64,000 nt of DNA from Lutjanus erythropterus (taxonomy: Eukaryota > Chordata > Actinopteri > Lutjaniformes > Lutjanidae). Location: the NCBI GenBank assembly GCA_020091685.1, contig CM034597.1, positions 2,612,646 to 2,676,645 of the forward strand. Reading direction: 5' to 3'. The notes under the pieces were generated by a model that worked only from the letters and a program-made list of their open reading frames with translations, was not told the origin of the DNA and made no database searches. The translations under genes were made by a program, and so were the position numbers. This document shows, piece after piece, positions 58,220-64,000 of this stretch (position 1 is its first letter; every line of letters starts with the position of its first letter).

Positions 58220-59090
58220 TAGAATCTACTAGAACTGCTACTTTAGGATTGACCAGAACTATTTTAGAATCTACGGGAAAAATGCTAAAATCTACAGGAA
58301 AAACATTATAATCTACCAGAAGTACTTTAAAATCTACCACACCTACTTTAGAATCTAGCAGAACTACTTTAGAAGCCACCAGAAAAAACATTAGTTTCTA
58401 TCAAAAGTACTTTGGAATCTAACAGAACAACTTTAGAATCTAATGGAACTACTTTAGAAACTATGAGAAAAACATTCGAATCTACCAGAAGTACTTTAAA
58501 ATCTACCACACCTACTTTAGAATCTAACAGAACTACTTTAGAATCTATGAGGGAAAAAATTAGAATCTATGGAACTACTTTAGACTCTATTGGAAAAACA
58601 TTAGAATCTACCAGAACTACTTTAGAATCTAACAGAATCTAACGGAACTACCTTAGAGTCTATGGGAAAAACATTAGAATCTACCGGAACTACTTTAGAA
58701 TCTACGCAAAAAACATTAGAATCTACCAGAACTACTTTAGAATCTATGGGAAAAACATTAGAATCTATGGGACAAACATTAGAATCTACAAGAACAACTT
58801 TAGAATATATGCAAAAAACATTAGAATCTATAGAACTACTTTAGACTGTATGGGAAAAACATTAGAATCTACCAGAACTACATTAGTATCTACCAGAACT
58901 ACTTTAGAATCTATGGGGGAAAACAATAGAATCTATAGAACTACTTTAGAATCTATGGGAAAAACATTAGAATCTACCAGAACTACTTTAGAATCTAATG
59001 GAACTACTTTAGAATCTATAGGGAAAACATTAGAATCTATAGAACTACTTTAGACTCTATGGGAAAAACATTACAATCTACCAGAACTAT
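58220..59090. repeat. 21-bp-period minisatellite with long open frames
   Basis: About 41 units of 21 bp in two main forms, TTAGAATCTACCAGAACTAC-T and TTAGAATCTATGGGAAAAAC-A. Because 21 is divisible by three, each plus-strand frame repeats a seven-residue unit: LESTRTT or LESMGKT. Open stretches of 76, 60 and 67 codons result (58412-58642, 58662-58844, 58850-59053), separated by one-base slips. There is no start context, splice support or composition to suggest a protein. Confidence 0.9.
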
Positions 59091-59111
59091 TTTCTTTGTA
59101 ATACAAAGAAA
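59091..59111. repeat. Perfect short palindrome at the minisatellite edge
   Basis: TTTCTTTGTA (59091-59100), one base, then TACAAAGAAA (59102-59111). Ten-bp arms, directly at the right boundary of the 21-bp array. Confidence 0.85.
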
Positions 59112-59350
59112 TTTTCTACGAGAAACAAAATAGTTCTGACATGAAACTGCTCACAGCAAGGTCTGTGGTTTGTCCTGAGTTACCAGGTCATGATTTCTTG
59201 AAAGAGACATTCCTTTTGAATTGTTCAAACTGATTTTTTTGGTGCTTTGAGCACCACAAGCCGAGTTCCATTTAGTCTCATTATATTAGACAGAAGACAG
59301 ACATCTCTGCGGCTGATATCTCCAAAACTATGCAGCCCAAAACTCTGCAG
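59112..59350 (+). mobile_element. Miniature element copy, same family as 8925-9520
   Basis: AAACTGCTCACAGCAAGGTC, GAGTTACCAGGTCATGATTT, GTGCTTTGAGCACCACAAGC and AGACAGACATCTCTGCGG parallel 9270-9450. Confidence 0.55.
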
Positions 59351-59395
59351 TATTTTTGATTTTGGGGGTAAACTTTTTTAAAAGAAATGCCAGGG

Positions 59396-59560
59396 TGCCC
59401 TGATGGCTCAGTTGGTACAGTGTGTGCTCTATGTACTGAGATAAGTGTCTGCAACAGCTGTGTGTTCGTCTCCCATCTATGACCCTTTGCTGCATGCCAT
59501 CACCCCATTCTCTCTCCTGCTTCCCCACTGTATCTATAGCTGTCCTATCTATACAAAAAA
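59396..59560 (+). repeat. tRNA-derived SINE
   Basis: GCCCTGATGGCTCAGTTGG holds an RNA polymerase III A box (TGGCTCAGTTGG, 59404-59415). A decayed B box lies near GTGTTCGTCTC (59462-59472). The tail GACCCTTTGCTGCATGCCAT then CTCTCTCCTGCTTCCC and TGTCCTATCTATACAAAAA fits a common fish SINE (recall). It is not a functional tRNA gene. Confidence 0.75.
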
Positions 59561-59619
59561 AATCCACCAAATATCTCCATGACTTATTTTTACATATGTA
59601 TTTTTATCAAATAGATTAA

Positions 59620-59720
59620 AGATTCGAGATTCAAGACTTTATTGTCATTGTGCAGGCATAACAAAATTGCAGTTGCATCCTTAAATGGTGCTTGTAGTCA
59701 CACATATTTATAAATTGAGA
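59620..59720 (-). repeat. Retroelement 3'-tail-like sequence
   Basis: GATTCAAGACTTTATTGTCA followed by TTGTGCAGGCATAACAAAAT is, in reverse, a widespread fish retroelement tail (recall). Confidence 0.45.
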
Positions 59721-60750
59721 TTTACACATATTTACAAAGAATAAATAGAGATAAGATGCAGTGTGGCAGGTATGGACTAATAGTCAGTGTAAAGTTAGAT
59801 GCTTCCTGTCACAGTCAGACAGTAGACTGACAAAGTTGGTGTTAAACTCTTATTAACTTATTCAGGATCCTGCAACCAGAATATTAACTAAAAGCAAAGG
59901 GTATGAACACATTGTTCCCATTTCATCCTCTTGTTCTTGGCTCCTAGTAAAAGAAAAATTATTTTTAAATCTATGAATGCCTTTTCTCTTTCCTTTTTCA
60001 TTGACATGCTCACTGAAGACATGCTGGACACCTGACAAATCTGTTAGATCATCAAGTAAAGGTCTCCTCACTAAGCATAGAATGTGCTGTTGGGATCTGG
60101 TCACTATTCACTTCCATTGTTTGGGAGATTCTGCAACACTCTTTTCCTGTGAAACTCCAGCAGTGTTTTGTGGACTAAAAAACTAAACGTGACCTTCAAT
60201 CAGCATAAGGATTAGCAGATGATGACTGAATTTTTGGGTGAACTATCCCTTAAATAAATGCAAACAAGGCAGGGCACTTCGTCCCTCATAGCAGAATGTG
60301 TATGTGTGGAGCCAGACCTTTCTCCAGCTCTGAGTGCTGTGGGCAGAGGTCTGGCTGTGCGAGACAATTATGCAAAATAAAGTTTGAGGGGCATGCAAAT
60401 TCTGGGAGTTCCTCTGCAGAAAGAACAAAATGGGAGTGCACTGGGAGATGACCTTGAAATACAGGAGAAACCTGGGAAAAAAAACATCCTGATCTCAGAT
60501 TTGAGGTCAGTTCATTCCACTGTAAGCTTTATAATTACAACATATTTCGTTTTATTCAGAAACCTTCCCTCAGTGTGCGTTAATGTCAATAATGATGCTT
60601 CATGATGCTTTTCCACACATAATGCAACAAAGTCATGGCACTGCAGTCAGTGAGTCTTTCTTCATGTGTACCATAGAGAGGTCGAGTTCTTTTTAATGTG
60701 CTTGTTTTGTAAAGTGTTCAGCGACGTTCAAGAACAGGTGCATTTTTCAG
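59721..60750. other. Intron-like sequence; one miniature-element end
   Basis: TTTTTGGGTGAACTATCCCT at 60232-60251, followed by TTAAA, is the right end of a TTAA-type element. CCAGACCTTTCTCCAGCTCT and AGGTCTGGCTGTGCGAGAC (60313-60365) form a partial hairpin from another repeat. Confidence 0.4.
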
Positions 60751-60864
60751 GGAACAAAAACCAAGGGCAACTCCCTCATGGTGACTCTGACATTCAATAA
60801 AGCCGAGGAAAGACACCTTGAGAGTCATGCACTCTGGATGGTGTTGTTAGGTTGTAATGCCCAG
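60751..60864 (+). CDS. Probable internal exon of an unassigned plus-strand gene
   Basis: A 114-bp segment, exactly 38 codons, lies between an acceptor ending CATTTTTCAG and a CAG|GTCAGT donor. The frame reads GTKTKGNSLMVTLTFNKAEE then RHLESHALWMVLLGCNAQ. Phase is 0 at both ends, so it follows the 53615-53760 exon directly, giving QQENTL then GTKTKGNS. The peptide has strand-like alternation (LMVTLTF) and a plausible helix (ESHALWMVLL). It is below usual ORF length cut-offs. I do not recognise the protein. Conservation or RNA data are lacking, so chance cannot be fully excluded. Confidence 0.55.
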
Positions 60865-62404
60865 GTCAGTACTGACATTCTGTAAGTCCTTTCACATGTA
60901 GAACTGAGTGTGTTCATGTGTAATGTCCCCTGACTGACTGGCATGCTCCTCTGGTAACACAGATAAAGCACTGAGAATAGTTTTCTCTGTTAGAACATGT
61001 TGTGCCTTATTTAGTCTCAGAGCCTCACCACCACCACAGAGGGGAAAGAGGAGCAGGGCTGAGGAGCAAAAAAAAGCTGTGGGAACCCCCTGTGATTTCT
61101 GGTGCCCCACTAAGGTTGGGAAACAACGCCATAGCCGATGATAATTTTTCATGATGATTCTGGGAGGAAATTTGTAATTATTTGTGTTAAAATATCATGT
61201 TTATCTGGTCTGGATGGTGGCATCTTTTTTTAATTCTCTCAAAAACGTGAAACACAAAAGCACATGTGGTGAATGGATTAAACTCTGTCTTCATCTAACA
61301 TAAGCTGCATACATTAGCATGTCTGGCTAACTAATGTTAGCGTACTAGCTGCAGTAACTTTACCTCCAGACAAGCTTGTTAAATCCCACTGCATCTGCAT
61401 TTGTTCTGTGGGGGTTTGAGGAGGATGTAGAAACAAAGTGGGTCGACAACAATGCAACTCTCTCTGGTTCACTGTCTCAGGTCAAAGCCGGGTTAGCTTA
61501 GCTCTTATCTTGGCTCTCTTCCTGTGGTGATCATGGTCCAGCTGGTCTGGCTGGGTGACTCAAGGTCTGCTGCACTAACTGAGTCCCTGCACTTCCTTTT
61601 CCCACATTAATGAGTGTATTTCTGTCATCTATCATGTTTTCACCAACTGACCAATGTTTGCTGAGATGTAAGCTAGCTTTAGTTTCAGTCTGGTAGCATC
61701 AACATTATATCGTACGCAGCTGTTAGCTAACTTTACATAAACACTTTCGCAGGGCTCTCGTTTAAAACAAGAAACAGAAACAAAACATCAGTTGGAGACT
61801 TCTCAGCTGACTCGAGTGAAGTTAGCATTAGCTTACATCAGCCAACTACACTTATGAAATCTGCTTGTGAGTCATTATTTTAGCCGACAAAATCAACCAT
61901 TGTCAGCTAGAAATGAGAATCTGCTTTTGTTTAGTTCTCCAAGGCTTCAAAGACCTTGTATGTCAACAAATACTCCCAAATAATATATTAAATTTGCCAC
62001 CGTTATCACTGTAAACTGCATAAATGCAGCGCAAGAATGGAGAGCTTAGCAGCCACATTAACTAAGGAGGGTGGGGCTTAACAAAGGATCAGTTCAGTTC
62101 ACGTTTGGATTTTGGGTCCTTTTTGAATAACTATGGCATTCTTTTTGTTCCCAACTACATCAACACAGCATTTTCAGTTTCTTATAGCCCTATTTGTCAG
62201 AGTCCAAAATCAAATACAACTCTATTCTAAAATGCTTGTGTATGTTACATGTTTATTTGTAAAATTAGCACTACCGACAAAAAGTAACAGCACAGTGGCA
62301 TACATACTTATAGCAATGCCAAGATAACCTTACACTGTACAATGCTGCATTTTAAATTACAGCAAGGAAAAATGGTCAATGGACAATAGATAGAATGTTA
62401 CGTC
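60865..62404. other. No gene; degraded repeat text likely
   Basis: TTAGCATGTCTGGCTAACTAATGTTAGC and similar GCTAGC-rich words (61315-61870) are typical of old teleost repeats. GAGTCCAAAATCAAATACAA near 62198 also occurs at 43044 in the TTAA element, which suggests a shared end. Confidence 0.35.
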
Positions 62405-62950
62405 ACATGTTAAAACATAGTTGCTGAAAACGTGAAGACTGAGAACTATGTAGTACTGAATTGTGGAGTTAGACCGTTAAACTGTTGTTCATAATTTCTG
62501 TGTTCAGGATTTTTTTTGGATGACCTGAAAAATGGCTCTGTGCCGTGTCGGAGCCAAAGTCCTAGGCCCCACGAACCAACACACAAACAACACCACCTCC
62601 TCTTCCCGTCACAATCTCAAACGGTGGGTTACAAACATACCTTTAGTGACTCTTTCAGTCCAAATCAGTCCAGCAGTACACTTCAGCTCACTTCAGTTCC
62701 AACAACCCGACAAAGAGGAAAAAAATACCATCCTGTCACCGTCCTCTGGCTCTGGTTGTTCACACATGACTGGACATGTCCAATACAGCTGCTAGACAGA
62801 GTGTCCGTGTTTCAGGTGGGTTTCAGGTCATAGTGGTGTTTGACAATGAGACAGTGGAACAGACACGCCCGCAGCATTTCATAGCAGAGTAAACGGATCA
62901 TTTTTCATGATTTTTAGACCTAATTTTATGTTTAGTGATTTTTTTAATCA
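62405..62950 (+). repeat. Repeat copy B of a pair (A at 30085-30590)
   Basis: Same order and orientation of blocks as copy A, including the 30-base identical run at about 62729-62758. It lacks the TATATAAG of copy A. The open frames at 62516-62833 and 62532-62795 lie inside it. Confidence 0.6.
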
Positions 62951-63730
62951 TTTAAATTTGTGTCTGTAACAAACTCAGAACACACATTTATTGTTGCTTT
63001 ACATGTTCTTTAGAGAACTTTATGCATTGTAAAATGGTGGAATAAAGAAAAGATTCAAAGCCTTTCTGAAACAAAAAGCCTTTTCTGTGACAAATGATAA
63101 CAGGACCAAAAATGGTACGTTTTGTGAGGCCACTTTTAAGTAAATCTAAAAGCTTGTATAGATTATCTGAAGAAAATTGTGTTTGAAAAAGGTAAAATGA
63201 TCAAAATGAATAGGTTTTGGTAGCCAATTTTTCAGCCGTCTAGACAGCATCTCAGAAAAGCACTCTGAATCAGGACTTTATCTTCCATTTAAGTATTTAT
63301 CTTTCTCCAAAAAAAGCCATTTTACTCTGCTGTATTGAAGCACTAAAGGTACTTTAAAGGTTCCCAACTTTGAAGTTAGTTCGTTCAATTCATTGTCCAG
63401 TACAGCATTCATGTACCTCTAACAGCCGGTCAAAATGTGATAGAGCTATGTCAGATTGCTCTCCTCTCTCAGGGGTGTTAATAATTCACAACCCACAGCA
63501 TCCAGTTTGACTGAAAGGGCCCCAAGAAATGCCAGACTGTGGCTGGTAAAAAAATGAAAAGCTTACTTCCCACCTCAGGGCAGCAGAGAAAGCAGGTACC
63601 TGAGTACCTGAGTAGGCAAGAGTCAATCCATACAAACAGATATCTAGATGTGAATGCACAATCTGTCGACAAGGGCCAAGATTTTGGTATCGGAAGCGTT
63701 CTGGTTTGTGTTTATGGTCTGTTTGTAGTA
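62951..63730. other. No gene or repeat recognised
   Basis: A pyrimidine-rich acceptor-like site ends at 63472 (GCTCTCCTCTCTCAG). The frame that follows does not match the phase of the 60751-60864 exon, so no exon is called. Confidence 0.35.
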
Positions 63731-63902
63731 CATGGGAAAAGTCCGGAAACGAGTACAAAAATAAAACCAAGACGAGTTGTAAACATTGCTGTTTGTAATA
63801 AGTAAGGATACTTTGTTTCAACATTTGAGAGTTTTAACACAAAAATTCAGTGAGTTATAGGTGCTGAGACAAAAAGTGTTACAACCATCCCTGGTCTCCC
63901 CT
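63731..63902 (-). repeat. Repeat copy, inverted partner at 56099-56270
   Basis: Reverse complement begins AGGGGAGACCAGGGATGGTT. Same 172-bp length as its partner and nearly identical. The remaining 98 bases of the window show nothing recognisable. Confidence 0.75.
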
Positions 63903-64000
63903 ACTTTATTTTTAATTGAGACTAATTAATCTATTATTTTTTATTTTAATGTTGGAAAATTGGAAATCGTGACCACTTGTCAAGTTTTATTGACAGAGAC

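Noticed and set aside
50391-59090. Tandem arrays considered as CRISPR
   Set aside because: Units are contiguous and diverged with no unique spacers, and the DNA is vertebrate.
59396-59470. Possible tRNA gene
   Set aside because: The A box is good but the B box is decayed, the cloverleaf fails, and a SINE tail follows.
63473-63546. Segment after a strong acceptor ending CTCTCTCAG
   Set aside because: The only open frame needs a split codon that the upstream phase-0 exon cannot supply; frame 0 has an early TAA.

Overview
This window looks like ordinary nuclear DNA from a bony fish, probably a teleost and plausibly a percomorph. It is AT-rich and intron-like. It has no operon structure, ribosome-binding sites, CRISPR array or prokaryotic gene density. 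It is full of teleost-type transposon remains: a Tc1 terminal repeat and a Tc1 transposase 3' end, hAT-like and TTAA-flanked miniature elements, non-LTR retrotransposon fragments, a tRNA-derived SINE and solo-LTR-like segments. Family names come from recall of teleost repeats and from motifs read directly, not from a database search. The species cannot be fixed.

Coding content is sparse. The best signal is a plus-strand multi-exon gene whose introns fill most of the window. Three segments have intron-exon boundaries and an open frame: 5236-5320, 53615-53760 (or from 53587) and 60751-60864. The frames fit together: the first ends in phase 0, the second ends in phase 0 and the third starts and ends in phase 0. 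A weaker upstream exon (601-701) would join the first in phase. I cannot name this gene. A separate broken gene copy (1654-2588) belongs to a multicopy fish family with an N-terminal PB1-like domain. Three short candidate exons on the minus strand (11111-11175, 14193-14243, 38596-38654) are speculative.

Layout. 0-9 kb: candidate exons, the pseudogene, a Tc1 terminal repeat, an LTR-like stretch, and an hAT-like element with a perfect 8-bp target duplication that itself carries a younger insertion. 9-22 kb: miniature elements and degraded repeats. 22-27 kb: stacked LINE fragments, a GT microsatellite, a solo-LTR-like element and an L1 ORF2 remnant. 28-35 kb: LINE ends, an LTR-like stretch, TTAA-flanked elements, a Tc1 3' end and a second LINE. 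36-49 kb: more miniature elements, a long fold-back hairpin and a repeat-poor, possibly conserved block at 48.96-49.97 kb. 50-53 kb: a CCAAT-containing minisatellite and a fold-back element. 53.6-64 kb: two exons, a 21-bp-period minisatellite with long open frames, a SINE, and repeat copies that pair with others elsewhere in the window.

Nothing here reads as a new self-contained gene system. The features most worth follow-up are the unassigned exons, the two minisatellites, the fold-back hairpin at 39.8 kb and the octamer palindrome at 49.6 kb.
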